NCBI GenBank assembly: GCA_934215475.1
Contig: CAKPZY010000004.1
Span: 1-64,000 of the forward strand
Source: an uncultured Ligilactobacillus sp.
GTDB taxonomy: Bacteria > Bacillota > Bacilli > Lactobacillales > Lactobacillaceae
Direction of reading: 5' to 3'
Length of the DNA stretch: 64,000 nt
The notes under the pieces were generated by a model, which saw only the letters and a program-made list of their open reading frames with translations, was not told the DNA's origin and did no database searches. The number at the start of each line of letters is the position of its first letter. The first letter of the stretch is position 1. Below, piece by piece: positions 9,697 through 19,031 of this stretch. The position numbers were made by a program, and so were the translations under genes.

Positions 9697-10890
9697 TTAT
9701 TTTTTCAAATCTTTACCAACAATATCACCTAAAGTGAAACCAGTTTCTTCATCAGGAAAATCGTTGGAATTGCTCTTACTTGATTGATGAGATTTTTCCT
9801 TGGAGTCTGCCGCTGGTTTGTCTTGCAGTGCTTTGATGGACAATGCCAGGCGATGTCTTTCACCATCAACACTCAAGACTTTAGCCTTAACTTTTTCACC
9901 AGATGTTAACACTTCGTTAGGTGTGGCAATATGCTTATGTGAGATTTGGGAAATGTGAACCAATCCCTCGACACCAGGAAAGACTTCTACAAAGGCACCA
10001 AAACTCGTTAAACGCTTAACAGTACCTTCAATCACATCGCCTTCAGCAACTTTTTCGTTGATATTATCCCAGGGTTGTGGCAACGTTTGTTTGATCGACA
10101 ACGAGATCCGGTCTCTGTCAGGATCGACTGACAAAACCTTGACTTTCACTTCCTGACCAACCTTAAGAACATCAGAAGGCTTGCCAACACGTTCATAAGA
10201 AATCTCTGAGACATGGACTAAGCCATCCACGCCGCCAAGATCAACGAACGCACCAAAATTGGTCAAACGAGCAACTTTACCTTCGACAACATCTCCCGGC
10301 GTCAACTTGCTCATGATTTCTTGGCGTTTAGCTTCGCGCTCGGCACGAGCAATCTCTTTATGCGACAGGATCAAACGATTTTCACTAGGTTCGATTTCTA
10401 CAATTTTAAGTTCAAGTTCTTGACCTTTAAACTGACTAAGATCTTCAACAAAGTGATCAGAAACCATTGATGCAGGAATAAATCCACGAACCCCAGCGTC
10501 AACGACTAAACCGCCTTTTACAACTTGAGTCACTGGTGCTGTAATGTTTTCCCCAGCTTCAAATTTTTGTTCAATTTCATCCCAAACTTTACGTGCTTCA
10601 AGTCTGCGTTGAGACAATAAGAAACTGCCACCCTCTTTGTCAGAACCAATCTTCGAAATTACAACTAGATCGAGCATGTCGCCCACTTTGACCTTATCTG
10701 CAATTTCATCAGCTTTGATACTTAACTCACGGGCAGGAACAACACCTTCAACTCCTGTGCCTTCAATACCGACGATCACCTGTTTAGAATCATCCAATGC
10801 CAAAACTTCACCTTTAACGACATCGCCGATTTTAACAGGTTTTACACTGTTTAACGCTTCTAATAAATCCTTGTTTTCTGATTCACTCAT
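9697..10890 (-). CDS. rpsA: Ribosomal protein S1-like, four S1 domains
   Basis: The 397-residue RNA-binding protein has four S1 OB-fold repeats at about residues 18-90, 108-175, 196-265 and 281-350. The last two carry the consensus [20 protein letters not shown] and [20 protein letters not shown]. The tail is Lys/Ser-rich. Proteobacterial S1 has six domains; the four-domain form is the usual Firmicutes version and binds mRNA on the 30S subunit or acts more generally on RNA. The start has AAGGAGG. It is 66 bp downstream of cmk and probably co-transcribed. Confidence 0.95.
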   Translation of the reverse strand: MSESENKDLLEALNSVKPVKIGDVVKGEVLALDDSKQVIVGIEGTGVEGVVPARELSIKADEIADKVKVGDMLDLVVISKIGSDKEGGSFLLSQRRLEARKVWDEIEQKFEAGENITAPVTQVVKGGLVVDAGVRGFIPASMVSDHFVEDLSQFKGQELELKIVEIEPSENRLILSHKEIARAEREAKRQEIMSKLTPGDVVEGKVARLTNFGAFVDLGGVDGLVHVSEISYERVGKPSDVLKVGQEVKVKVLSVDPDRDRISLSIKQTLPQPWDNINEKVAEGDVIEGTVKRLTSFGAFVEVFPGVEGLVHISQISHKHIATPNEVLTSGEKVKAKVLSVDGERHRLALSIKALQDKPAADSKEKSHQSSKSNSNDFPDEETGFTLGDIVGKDLKK

Positions 10891-10956
10891 GGACTAAGTC
10901 CTCCTTAACGACTAACTCTAACCTATATTTTAACTGATTTTACTCAAAATTTCCAG

Positions 10957-11640
10957 TTAATTTTCATTTTTTTCACGTTGTTTCACGATTTTAAGTATTT
11001 TATCCACAACCTGTTCGATGCTTAAAGATGTAGTATCAACCAAAACGGCATCGTCAGCCTGAACTAGAGGAGAGATCTGACGGTGAGAGTCTTTATAATC
11101 CCTGGCTTTTATTTCTTCTTCAAGTTTCTCTAATGAGGTGGATTCGCCCTTTTGAACGTTTTCTTTATAACGTCTGACTGCCCTTTCATGTGCGCTCGCC
11201 ACTAAGAAGATTTTGACCTCAGCATCAGGAAGTACTGTTGTGCCAATATCTCGGCCATCCATGACAATTGCTCCAGCAGCAGCAATTGTTTGTTGGCGGC
11301 GAGTCATTTCAGCGCGGACACTCGGCTGGGCTGACACTAACGAAACTTGATTAGTAACGGCTGAAGATCTGATCTCATCAGTGGCATCTTTTCCGTTGAC
11401 GTATACAAGTTGTTGTGGCGAAGCGGGAACAAACTTTAATTCAAAATGTTGTAACATCTTTTTTAAATTAGTATCATCATCCAAAGCTACGCCTTGTTTG
11501 AGAGCTGCTAAAGTTACGGCGCGATACATCGCTCCTGTATCACAATATATGTAATGTAATTTGGCAGCAATTAATTTAGCGACCGTACTCTTCCCAGCCG
11601 AAGCCGGGCCATCGATCGCTATTTGAATTTTGGTAGACAT
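10957..11640 (-). CDS. cmk: Cytidylate kinase
   Basis: Phosphorylates CMP and dCMP with ATP, recycling nucleotides from RNA turnover. The 227-residue protein has P-loop GPASAGKST at about 10-18, the CMP-binding region around DTGAMYRAVTL, and MDGRDIGTTVLPDA in the conserved core, which is the normal bacterial Cmk arrangement. The start has AAGGAGAAA. It is the first gene of the cmk-rpsA pair. Confidence 0.97.
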   Translation of the reverse strand: MSTKIQIAIDGPASAGKSTVAKLIAAKLHYIYCDTGAMYRAVTLAALKQGVALDDDTNLKKMLQHFELKFVPASPQQLVYVNGKDATDEIRSSAVTNQVSLVSAQPSVRAEMTRRQQTIAAAGAIVMDGRDIGTTVLPDAEVKIFLVASAHERAVRRYKENVQKGESTSLEKLEEEIKARDYKDSHRQISPLVQADDAVLVDTTSLSIEQVVDKILKIVKQREKNEN

Positions 11641-11705
11641 TTTTTCTCCTTGATCACAAAATTATTAAACTGAAGTGTGGAAAATGATTTAAATTAACAG
11701 CACAC

Positions 11706-11731
11706 AAAAAGCCGTTTGATGAAAACAAACG
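11706..11731 (-). terminator. Terminator after the LysM gene
   Basis: On the minus strand CGTTTG pairs with CAAACG around TTTTCAT, followed by GCTTTTTG. It lies between the LysM gene and cmk. Confidence 0.65.
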
Positions 11732-11794
11732 TGTACTGGTATTAACCAAACAAATAGAGGTCAGTTCAGCAAAAGACCGACCCCCTTGAAAAAT

Positions 11795-12388
11795 TTACTT
11801 GATACGGACTCGTTGTCCAGGATTAATCGTCGAGCCTGCACTCAACCCCGGATTAAGTTGCAATAACTCGTTAACGGAAAGTCCATTGTTAGTTGCTACC
11901 CGGTATAATCCTTGCCCGGCTCCCACTGTTACGTATGTGCCGTTTGATTCGTCGGTGCTGCTGCTTTCCTGGCTTGAAGAACTGCTGGACGGTTCTGAAG
12001 AGGAACTGGAGTCAACAGAATCTGAAGTTTTTGTATTTTCTGAATCTTTTTCCGAATTATTTGCAGCAGTGGTTGCGGAGCTTTTTGGTTCAGCTGCTTT
12101 TCTTGCAGATTTCTTTTTCTCTGACTTTTTCTTTGATGAAGAAATAACTTCAACCTTATTATCACTGTTCAAGGTTTTATTAGCTGCAGTTCTTTGTGAA
12201 ATAAAGTAAAGTGCGATGGTCCCCACTATGATGATCAAGAAGATAATCAGCAATGAAGTAGTCAAAACAGTATTGCTTTTATTGTTTCTTCTGGTTGCTG
12301 ACCGAGAATAATTGCCGTTGCTATCCTTTTCATCTTCGAAAGTGCTTTCCCACGGTTTTTGTGTATGTTGCTTATTTTTTTTACTCAT
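11795..12388 (-). CDS. Membrane-anchored LysM protein with Ser-rich linker
   Basis: The 197-residue protein has a charged cytoplasmic N terminus (1-40, with QKPWESTF), one transmembrane helix at about 42-64 (VLTTSLLIIFLIIIVGTIAL), a Lys/Ala then Ser/Glu low-complexity linker (about 75-146) and a C-terminal LysM fold (about 148-197, YVTVGAGQGLYRVATNNG to NPGQRVRIK). The arrangement predicts a protein anchored in the membrane that reaches peptidoglycan. It resembles Bacillus YpbE, which also lies beside recS and ypbB. The start has AAGGAGGTG. No catalytic domain is present, so its role is structural or regulatory. Confidence 0.9.
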   Translation of the reverse strand: MSKKNKQHTQKPWESTFEDEKDSNGNYSRSATRRNNKSNTVLTTSLLIIFLIIIVGTIALYFISQRTAANKTLNSDNKVEVISSSKKKSEKKKSARKAAEPKSSATTAANNSEKDSENTKTSDSVDSSSSSEPSSSSSSQESSSTDESNGTYVTVGAGQGLYRVATNNGLSVNELLQLNPGLSAGSTINPGQRVRIK

Positions 12389-12498
12389 AGATCACACCTC
12401 CTTAAACTAATTCATAAATCATTTTACCATAGTTATTTTTTTTTAAAAAGAAACTGACTGATAAATGGAATACCAACAAGAACAAAGTAAACTCAATA

Positions 12499-13980
12499 TT
12501 ATTGATTGCTGGGATCCTCTGAAGCTTCCCTAAATAATTTGCGCAAGATTTGGCGATAGTCTTTTACCTCAGATTGTTCCACTGGTGGCAAGTTTTTTCT
12601 TGGTAGTCCGAATAGCGCTGTCGGATCAAACTCTGTATTTCCTATTTGACAACAAACCCGGTTATGGATCATTTTTTCATGTTCACCAAAATAATCCAAG
12701 ATGAACTTCCTTTTGCATCCAGTAGTATTGATATATGCAGTAATTCGCTGCAATGCCCGCATTTTCTGGTGTCTTCGTTGCGCAAAAATATCTGCCATTT
12801 TGGAAAAACTTATTCCCATTTGCTGATAGCGTAAGACTAACTGTGCGTTCTCAGCGCTAACAGCATTATTGAGTAGGACTTTTTGCGAACGTTGGTAAAT
12901 ATCCAATTCATCGGAAGTTGGGAGTGCACTAAGAGCCAGACGTGCTTGTAAATATTTGTCTTTTACGCTGTACAAAACAATTGCCAGGCTTTGTTTGCCG
13001 TCCCTGCCAGCGCGCCCGATCTCTTGGACATAGCTCTCCAGATCTTGCGAAATATGATAATGGATAACGTAACGAATATTGCTTTTATTGATACCCATTC
13101 CAAATGCACTTGTTGCACATATCAAATCAATTTTATCACCCAAAAACTGTTGTTGCACAGCATACCGCTCGTTAGAAGGCATCCCTGCGTGATAAGCCGC
13201 GACGCGTAATTTAGTTTTTACTTGCAGCAGTTCGGCAATCTGTGTACATTGCTTTTTGCTGGAAAAATAAACTAGTCCGGGAACAGGAAGTTTATCGATC
13301 AATTCGATCAAGCGCTGATTTTTTTGTTTTTTTTCACTAATTTTTTCAACAGCCAAAAAAATATTCGTCCGATCTACGGAATGCCGGACCAATTTTGTTG
13401 TCGCAGGTAAATTCAATTGTGAAATTATATCTTGCGCCACGTGTTTTGTGGCTGTTGCAGTCAATGCTAGTGTTAAGGGCTGATCCAAAGCTGCCCTGAT
13501 TTTTCCCAAACGCAGGTAATCAGGCCGAAAATCCGGCCCCCAGGCTGAAATACAATGAGCCTCATCTACCACCAGCAGGCCTATTTTTATCTTTTTAAAT
13601 GCTTGGATCACCTGGGGATTACTTAACATTTCAGGTGCCAGATAGAAAAAATAATACTCGTTCAAATTTCGTAGGATCTGTTTTTTTCCCTGAAAACTGA
13701 GATTTGAATTGAGTGCGATCACTCTTTTTTCACCCTTTAAATGCATTTGTTCAACTTGGTCTTGCATTAGGGAAAGTAAGGGGGAAATCACGAGGACTTT
13801 ACTATCCGTGTAGCTGCCAAAAAAATGGTAGCATAGTGATTTCCCTGTCCCCGTTGGTAATATTCCCAGAGTTGAATGACCAGCTAACAAATTTTGGATC
13901 ACATCTTGTTGGCCCGGCTTAAAAGATGAAAATCCAAAGTTGATCTTAAGATATTTTATTAGTTCTTTTTTTGTCGTCAA
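12499..13980 (-). CDS. recS: ATP-dependent DNA helicase, RecQ family (RecS-like)
   Basis: Superfamily 2 helicase with Walker A GILPTGTGKSLCYH, DEAH box VVDEAHCISAWG, motif III LALTATAT and motif VI QEIGRAGRDGK. There is no HRDC domain. The zinc subdomain is thin: CKRKFILDYFGE, then only a CC pair (HNRVCCQIGN) where RecQ has CxxCDNC. I place the start at the TTG at 13980 (MTTKKELIKYLK), 11 bases after AGAGGAG. This gives 493 residues, close to Bacillus RecS, and overlaps ypbB by 35 bases. A longer frame to 14166 would add 62 residues that are antifamily and lie inside ypbB. Confidence 0.92.
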   Translation of the reverse strand: MTTKKELIKYLKINFGFSSFKPGQQDVIQNLLAGHSTLGILPTGTGKSLCYHFFGSYTDSKVLVISPLLSLMQDQVEQMHLKGEKRVIALNSNLSFQGKKQILRNLNEYYFFYLAPEMLSNPQVIQAFKKIKIGLLVVDEAHCISAWGPDFRPDYLRLGKIRAALDQPLTLALTATATKHVAQDIISQLNLPATTKLVRHSVDRTNIFLAVEKISEKKQKNQRLIELIDKLPVPGLVYFSSKKQCTQIAELLQVKTKLRVAAYHAGMPSNERYAVQQQFLGDKIDLICATSAFGMGINKSNIRYVIHYHISQDLESYVQEIGRAGRDGKQSLAIVLYSVKDKYLQARLALSALPTSDELDIYQRSQKVLLNNAVSAENAQLVLRYQQMGISFSKMADIFAQRRHQKMRALQRITAYINTTGCKRKFILDYFGEHEKMIHNRVCCQIGNTEFDPTALFGLPRKNLPPVEQSEVKDYRQILRKLFREASEDPSNQ

Positions 13981-15013
13981 GTTCGTTATGACTCCTCTTG
14001 ATCGCATACATTCTGTAATCGAAAAATGATATCTCAGGCAGGTCTTCAGCGACCATCCTATACTCCCATTCATCAATATTTGCGGGCAATTTATTCGATA
14101 GCTCTCGTTTTTTCTTTGCACTGAGAAATAATGAATAAGGGAAATCAGTTTTAAAAACAGCAGCATTTAGAAGGTGTTCCCGCACAGTACTTTCCTTTAA
14201 ATTTTTTTTAATGGCCATTTGTTGTATATCTACACCTTTTTTATACATTGTCAAAGCAGATAGGCTTTTTTCATACAATGTATTTCGCGACCGAAATTGC
14301 TGGATCAATGGTGATAAAGGCGAGCCGATCTTTAAAAGGTAAAGCGCAAAACGACTAGTCAAGTCCAGAGAAACACAATCGATCTCACTTTGAGTAAAGC
14401 CTGATTGATCGCTTAATTGTTGGCGTGTTGCTGGGATCACATCATGTCCCGCTAATTGTGAGCAAAAGATCCAGGCTTCCATTTGATCTTCGTGACTCAG
14501 AAAGGAAGTCAATGCGGTAGCAACAGCCGTTTGTAAAGTTTGCAGATTGAAGCGTCTGAGCCATTGTTTGATAGCTAACTGGCATTCAAGATCGTTTATG
14601 ACTACATAGTAGCGTTTATTGCCCCAACTCGACTCTGAAGCTACTTGAATGAATAGACGAATCATTTTTATCAGGTCATAGATCCGGTAATGATAGAATA
14701 ATTCTGGATTTTTTAAGGTTTTTCCACTTAACACTGCGTTTTTCTGTAATTGTCCTGCTTTCGTCAATTTGACCATCCTATTTGAATCTTGGCTAAGCAT
14801 ATTTTGTCGGCACAAAAATTCAATTTGGCGATCATATTCAGCTGTTTTAAGATGGGGACAGACATTGATATAATTTAAAATCTGATAACGTAATCCCCAA
14901 AATAGAGATGAGTTGGAGAGGCGCTTGGTTAAAATTTGGCGGATAACTGCTGGCCGTCTATTTTGAATGCTTGAAAAAAATAACAGCCATCTTTTAGCAT
15001 CGATCGTGGACAT
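13946..15013 (-). CDS. YpbB-like helix-turn-helix protein
   Basis: The 355-residue protein is predicted cytosolic. Its C-terminal region (about 255-310) reads as a helicase-associated helix-turn-helix: MYKKGVDIQQMAIKKNLKES followed by TVREHL. The N-terminal two thirds are helical without a recognised catalytic motif. In Bacilli the homologue YpbB is encoded directly before recS, and the two genes overlap here by 35 bases, so they probably work together. The start codon follows GGAGGCC. Confidence 0.8.
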   Translation of the reverse strand: MSTIDAKRWLLFFSSIQNRRPAVIRQILTKRLSNSSLFWGLRYQILNYINVCPHLKTAEYDRQIEFLCRQNMLSQDSNRMVKLTKAGQLQKNAVLSGKTLKNPELFYHYRIYDLIKMIRLFIQVASESSWGNKRYYVVINDLECQLAIKQWLRRFNLQTLQTAVATALTSFLSHEDQMEAWIFCSQLAGHDVIPATRQQLSDQSGFTQSEIDCVSLDLTSRFALYLLKIGSPLSPLIQQFRSRNTLYEKSLSALTMYKKGVDIQQMAIKKNLKESTVREHLLNAAVFKTDFPYSLFLSAKKKRELSNKLPANIDEWEYRMVAEDLPEISFFDYRMYAIKRSHNELDDKKRTNKIS

Positions 15014-15040
15014 AGAAGGCCTCCTATTATCACCGATTCA

Positions 15041-15772
15041 TTATTTTTTTTCGACTTCCTTTTTTAATGCAGCTACTTCATGATTCGTTAATTCTCTAAA
15101 TTGACCAGAAGTCAAACCGGCTAAAGTTAAAAAACCATATGTTTCCCGTTTTAGTTTTTTGACAGGATGTCCAATCGCGGCCAGCATTTTTTTAACCTGA
15201 TGATAGCGCCCTTCATGAATTGTCAGCGAGACAATCGATGTATCTTTTTTTCGGTCATTAGAAATTACCTTTGCCTTAGCAGGAGAGCTTTTGTGCTTTT
15301 TATCTAATTGTACCCCATGTCGTAAATGTTCTAGTTTTTTGCTGTCAGGGATCCCTGCAACTTTTGCTATATAAGTTTTGTTCACATGGTAACTAGGATG
15401 CATTAATTTATTAGCCAAGTCGCCGTCATTTGTCATTAATACTAAACCGGACGTATCGTAATCAAGACGTCCAACTGGATAAACTCGTTCGGAAAGATCT
15501 GAAAAGAAATCAGTAACTACCTTGCGTCCCTTATTGTCTTTCGCTGCTGAAATAACTCCACGTGGTTTATACAAAATAAAATATACTTTGGGTCCTTTTT
15601 GAGGTATCAATTTTCCGTCCACTTCTATAGCATCCTCACCATTAACTTTGACTCCTAACTGCGTAATGACCTTGCCGTTGACCTGGACTCGTCCTGCGGT
15701 TATCAACTTTTCGCTTGCTCTCCTGGAAGCGACCCCTGCGTTAGCCATTATTTTTTGTAATCTTTCAGCCAT
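15041..15772 (-). CDS. rluB: 23S rRNA pseudouridine synthase B (RluB)
   Basis: Forms pseudouridine in helix 89 of 23S rRNA. The 243-residue protein has an N-terminal S4 RNA-binding domain (MAERLQKIMANAGVASRRAS to about 60) and an RsuA/RluB catalytic domain with the key Asp in YPVGRLDYDTSGLVLMTNDG. The ATG at 15772 is preceded by AAAGGAAG and overlaps the 3' end of scpB by eight bases. The in-frame extension to 15859 would add 29 basic residues from scpB sequence. It belongs to the scpA-scpB-rluB cluster typical of Bacilli. Confidence 0.96.
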   Translation of the reverse strand: MAERLQKIMANAGVASRRASEKLITAGRVQVNGKVITQLGVKVNGEDAIEVDGKLIPQKGPKVYFILYKPRGVISAAKDNKGRKVVTDFFSDLSERVYPVGRLDYDTSGLVLMTNDGDLANKLMHPSYHVNKTYIAKVAGIPDSKKLEHLRHGVQLDKKHKSSPAKAKVISNDRKKDTSIVSLTIHEGRYHQVKKMLAAIGHPVKKLKRETYGFLTLAGLTSGQFRELTNHEVAALKKEVEKK

Positions 15773-16376
15773 TATTTTCTTCCTTTTTTTGAGATTTACC
15801 TGGACCCACCGTTTTTTCAAATAAGCCCATGAGCGAGTCGACGTTAAGATCTTGGACATCTGACTTTTCAGTATTAATTTCTGGCAGCCCAGAGAGATTT
15901 TTCAACCCAAAATAATTTAAAAATTCTTCAGTTGTCGCATAAAGTATCGGCCGTCCTGGCGCCTCTGAGCGTCCATACTCTTCAATCAAGTCAAAAGCCG
16001 ACAATTTTTGCAACATTCCACTGGATTGAACACCCCGGATCTCATCGATCTCGGTTCGTGTAACTGGTTGTTTATAAGCGATAATTGCCAGTGTTTCCAA
16101 TGCTTGTGTGGACAATGTAGCCATTGTAGGGGATTCAAAATAATTCTTAATAAGCGGAGCGAATGCTTTTTTCGTCGTCATTTTAAAATGGTCACCAGTT
16201 TGGTACAGTTGAAAACTACAAGATCGATCCTCAACATACTTTCGCTGCAATTTATGTAATTGTTCTAGAACAGCGGGTTTCATTAGCCCACACAATTGAG
16301 CTAATTCAGTTGTAGTGATTCCTTCATTTCCGCTGACGAAAACCAAACTTTCAATTTTAGCTTGATTTGAAAGCAT
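15765..16376 (-). CDS. scpB: Segregation and condensation protein B
   Basis: Kleisin-interacting subunit of the SMC condensin complex. The 203-residue protein contains two winged helices; the hallmark segment STQALETLAIIAYKQPVTR is followed by IDEIRGVQSSGMLQKL and GRPILYATTEEFLNYFGL. The acidic and Lys-rich tail is variable in the family. It overlaps scpA by 20 bases at its start and rluB by eight bases at its end, indicating one transcript. Confidence 0.97.
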   Translation of the reverse strand: MLSNQAKIESLVFVSGNEGITTTELAQLCGLMKPAVLEQLHKLQRKYVEDRSCSFQLYQTGDHFKMTTKKAFAPLIKNYFESPTMATLSTQALETLAIIAYKQPVTRTEIDEIRGVQSSGMLQKLSAFDLIEEYGRSEAPGRPILYATTEEFLNYFGLKNLSGLPEINTEKSDVQDLNVDSLMGLFEKTVGPGKSQKKEENNG

Positions 16377-17154
16377 TTACATCACCACTTATCATTTTAA
16401 TTTGTCCAAAATTATCAGTTTGAAGCATTTGGATCTTTCGTAATTTAACAAGTTCTAATAATGCTAAAAAGGTAGTCACGTAAAGTTCTACATTATACTC
16501 AGTTGTAAATAGTTCATCAAAAATAAGAGGTTTACCTGCATTTTGAACTCGCACATCCAGTCGCTTCATTTCTTGTTTGATCGAGTATCTATCACTGGTA
16601 ACACTACGATACAAAGGTGCATTTTTTTGTTGACGAGCTAATATCTTCTTGAAAGCTCGTTCAAGGTTTTTGATATTAGCTGATCTATTTGAGAGCTTCC
16701 CTAGTTTGGCGTCGGTGGGTACCAGTCCTTGTTCACGTTCGAAATGCTGCGAACGCTCCGCAAATTTGTCTTGCAGCTGACCAGCTGCCTGTTGATATAT
16801 TTGATGAGTCAAAAGCTGTTGGACCAACCGGTCACGAGGATCTTCGTTAAAATCATCAGAGCTTTCATCAGTTTGCTCTTCAGTCGGTTCGTTTGGCAGC
16901 AGCATCCGGCTTTTGATATTTAGGAGCATCGCAGCCGTAACAAAATACTCCCCAGCAATGTTCAACTCCATCTTTTTCATGCGGTGAAGATAGTCAATAT
17001 ACTGAGAAGTTATTTCAGTCATCTGGATATCATAAATATCCATTTCATTTTTCTTGATCAAGTGAAGAAGGAGATCCAAAGGGCCTTCAAAATCGGCGAT
17101 TTTAAAGGTCAATTGTTCTGGATTTGCCTCAAATTTTTTTTCTTTCTTGTCCAT
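16357..17154 (-). CDS. scpA: Segregation and condensation protein A (kleisin)
   Basis: Kleisin that bridges the SMC heads and binds ScpB in the chromosome condensin. The 265-residue protein shows the N-terminal family signature FEGPLDLLLHLIKKNEMDIY, a central helical region with YFVTAAMLLNIKSRMLLP, an acidic linker, and a C-terminal winged helix ending around VTTFLALLELVKLRKIQMLQ. Its start lies within the last codons of the upstream acetyltransferase gene (26-base overlap). Confidence 0.97.
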   Translation of the reverse strand: MDKKEKKFEANPEQLTFKIADFEGPLDLLLHLIKKNEMDIYDIQMTEITSQYIDYLHRMKKMELNIAGEYFVTAAMLLNIKSRMLLPNEPTEEQTDESSDDFNEDPRDRLVQQLLTHQIYQQAAGQLQDKFAERSQHFEREQGLVPTDAKLGKLSNRSANIKNLERAFKKILARQQKNAPLYRSVTSDRYSIKQEMKRLDVRVQNAGKPLIFDELFTTEYNVELYVTTFLALLELVKLRKIQMLQTDNFGQIKMISGDVNAFKSS

Positions 17155-17503
17155 GATTTTTTTCCCACTTCGTAATTAATGGAGCGACCTCAAAACTGCC
17201 CATCATCTTATGTTCTGGGTACCTATTGGCTAAAGCAGTCAACATTTTGTCGCTAATTCCTTCAGCGCGAAATTGAGGTGAAACTGCAATATGACGAACC
17301 ATGATAATCGTGTCGCTTATCTCAGCTCCAATTATACCGCAAAAATCTTTATTTTCATTCTTCCACAGAAATAAACACCGATCATCTTGGGCTTCGTACC
17401 AATCAAATTCGCTTGAAAGGCGTGACACTTCTTTTAAGTTGTTTATAAAAGAAAGTAGGCCCATCGCTATTTTTTTGTAGTCTTTTTTATATTTGTAAAG
17501 CAT
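17129..17503 (-). CDS. GNAT acetyltransferase, RibT-like
   Basis: The 124-residue protein has an acetyl-CoA binding core: MVRHIAVSPQFRAEGISDKM near residue 68 resembles the V-x-P-x-x-R/Q-x-x-G motif with RAEG in the pyrophosphate loop. RibT-like proteins are found next to scpA in Bacilli, where the gene lies in the riboflavin cluster; here no rib genes are present and only the scp neighbour remains. The substrate is unknown. It overlaps scpA by 26 bases, which implies coupling. Confidence 0.75.
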   Translation of the reverse strand: MLYKYKKDYKKIAMGLLSFINNLKEVSRLSSEFDWYEAQDDRCLFLWKNENKDFCGIIGAEISDTIIMVRHIAVSPQFRAEGISDKMLTALANRYPEHKMMGSFEVAPLITKWEKNHGQERKKI

Positions 17504-17655
17504 TTAACTCCCCCGCAGCTTTCTTAAACGTTATATGCCACGTTATCATATTTGAAAAAGTAAAACAAATCTTTCAAAATTTATTTTTTATTATATAGAT
17601 AAGAATTAGCGATAAACGAGCAATATTTTATCCATGTCTGCGCCCATTTTATGAT

Positions 17656-18549
17656 TTAGGCCCGTGGATGCGTTTTTTCATAGATCTCACTTAATCTGCG
17701 CTTGGACAAATGAGTGTATATTTGCGTAGTTGAAATATCCGCATGGCCAAGCAATTCTTGGACGGTCCGTAAATCTGCCCCATTTTCCAAAATATGGGTA
17801 GCAAAAGAATGGCGCAAGGTATGTGGGGTGATATTTTTAGTGATCCCTGCTTTTTGAACATAGAGTTTTAAGTTTTTCCACACACCCTGGCGTGTAAGTT
17901 TATTACCATGAAAGTTTAGAAATAAATAATTGGAACGTTTTTCCTTTAATAACTTACCCCTACTTTGCTCTATATAAACTTGGATCCAATGCGCTGCTGT
18001 ATCTCCAATCGGAATGATCCTTTCTTTTTGACCTTTCCCGATAGTCTTGATCAATCCGACCGGTAAATGAAGATCAGGCAATTTTAGATTTATGGCTTCA
18101 CTCACCCTAAGTCCTGTTGCATACATTAATTCCAGGATCGCTTTGTCTCGTAACCCCAAAGTTTTTGAAGCATTTGGTGAAGCAAGCAGCCTTTCGACCT
18201 CCTGACGTGAAAGGACTTCAGGCAAGTGCTTTTGCTGCTTGGGTGTGTCGATCAATGACATCGGATCGACATTAATTTTTTTTTCATGTACTAAATACTG
18301 GAAAAAGCGGCGTAAACTCGTCACACTTCTAATAATCGAGGAATTAGCTTTTTTTTGGGCAGTTTCTGCTTCTAAATAGCTGGTGATGTCTTGACGCTTG
18401 ACCTGTGAAAAAGACAAGATTTCTTGTTGTTTCAGGAAAATAGTAAATTGAGTGAGGTCATTATGATAGCTGTCAATAGTGTTCGCGGACAAGCCTCGTT
18501 CCACCGTTAAATAATGAAGATAATCAAGAACTATATTATTCGTTAGCAC
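17656..18549 (-). CDS. xerD: Tyrosine recombinase XerD
   Basis: Site-specific recombinase resolving chromosome dimers at dif. The 297-residue protein has a SAM-like core-binding domain (1-85) and an intact catalytic domain: Arg in ATGLRVSEAINL, Lys in TIGKGQKERIIPI, HTLRHS, LGHADIST and the nucleophile Tyr in TQIYTHLS near residue 283. It is followed downstream by the scp genes and preceded by six bases from the Fur-family gene, a gene order seen in many lactobacilli. The 152-bp gap to the acetyltransferase gene shows no clear terminator. Confidence 0.97.
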   Translation of the reverse strand: MLTNNIVLDYLHYLTVERGLSANTIDSYHNDLTQFTIFLKQQEILSFSQVKRQDITSYLEAETAQKKANSSIIRSVTSLRRFFQYLVHEKKINVDPMSLIDTPKQQKHLPEVLSRQEVERLLASPNASKTLGLRDKAILELMYATGLRVSEAINLKLPDLHLPVGLIKTIGKGQKERIIPIGDTAAHWIQVYIEQSRGKLLKEKRSNYLFLNFHGNKLTRQGVWKNLKLYVQKAGITKNITPHTLRHSFATHILENGADLRTVQELLGHADISTTQIYTHLSKRRLSEIYEKTHPRA

Positions 18550-18555
18550 CGTCTC

Positions 18556-19008
18556 CTAAGGTTTTTTCTTTTGGCAATCTGCACACAAGCCTAAAAAGGT
18601 CAAGCGGTGGTCATAAACTTCGAAATGATACAGCTGGGACACTAACTTTTCAACATCTTTCAATAAATCTTCATGAACCTCAATTGCCCTCCCACATTGA
18701 GTACACAGCAATTGATGATGGAAATGCTTTTGGCCTTCAGTTCTGACGCCGTAACGTGCGACTCCATCCTCGAACGAAGCTCTGACCAATAGATCGAGGT
18801 CTGTTAAAATATCTAGGGTCCTGTATACGGTGGCCAACCCAAAAGCAGATGTTTTTTTTAGTAATTCTATATATATTTCCTCTGCAGAAAGACGTTCTTG
18901 TTGATTATCCAATAAGACCTGTACGATTGCCAGACGTTGTGGTGTTAATTTAAAGCCCGCCTTATGCATACAATTTTGAATTTTACCTAGTTCAGTACTT
19001 GTATCCAC
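18556..19008 (-). CDS. Fur-family metal- or peroxide-responsive repressor
   Basis: The 150-residue protein has the winged helix MHKAGFKLTPQRLAIVQVL and GLATVYRTLDIL, followed by a dimerisation domain with HFHHQLLCTQCG and a second pair CADC near the end, giving the CxxC...CxxC structural zinc site. It could be Fur, Zur or PerR. The ligand set is not decisive, although the Bacilli gene beside xerD is often called Fur. I chose the GTG at 19008, preceded by AGGTGAAAGGCGG; a GTG at 19026 lies inside that ribosome binding site. It is tightly linked to cvfB and xerD. Confidence 0.9.
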   Translation of the reverse strand: MDTSTELGKIQNCMHKAGFKLTPQRLAIVQVLLDNQQERLSAEEIYIELLKKTSAFGLATVYRTLDILTDLDLLVRASFEDGVARYGVRTEGQKHFHHQLLCTQCGRAIEVHEDLLKDVEKLVSQLYHFEVYDHRLTFLGLCADCQKKKP

Positions 19009-19031
19009 TGCAATGCCGCCTTTCACCTAAA

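Noticed and set aside
11799..12209. A 136-residue frame on the plus strand over the LysM gene
   Set aside because: It is the reverse of a Ser-rich low-complexity region and has no ribosome binding site; the minus-strand LysM protein is clear.
13981..14166. N-terminal extension of the RecS-like helicase
   Set aside because: The 62 extra residues overlap the coding end of the YpbB-like gene, have no helicase similarity, and lack a ribosome binding site.
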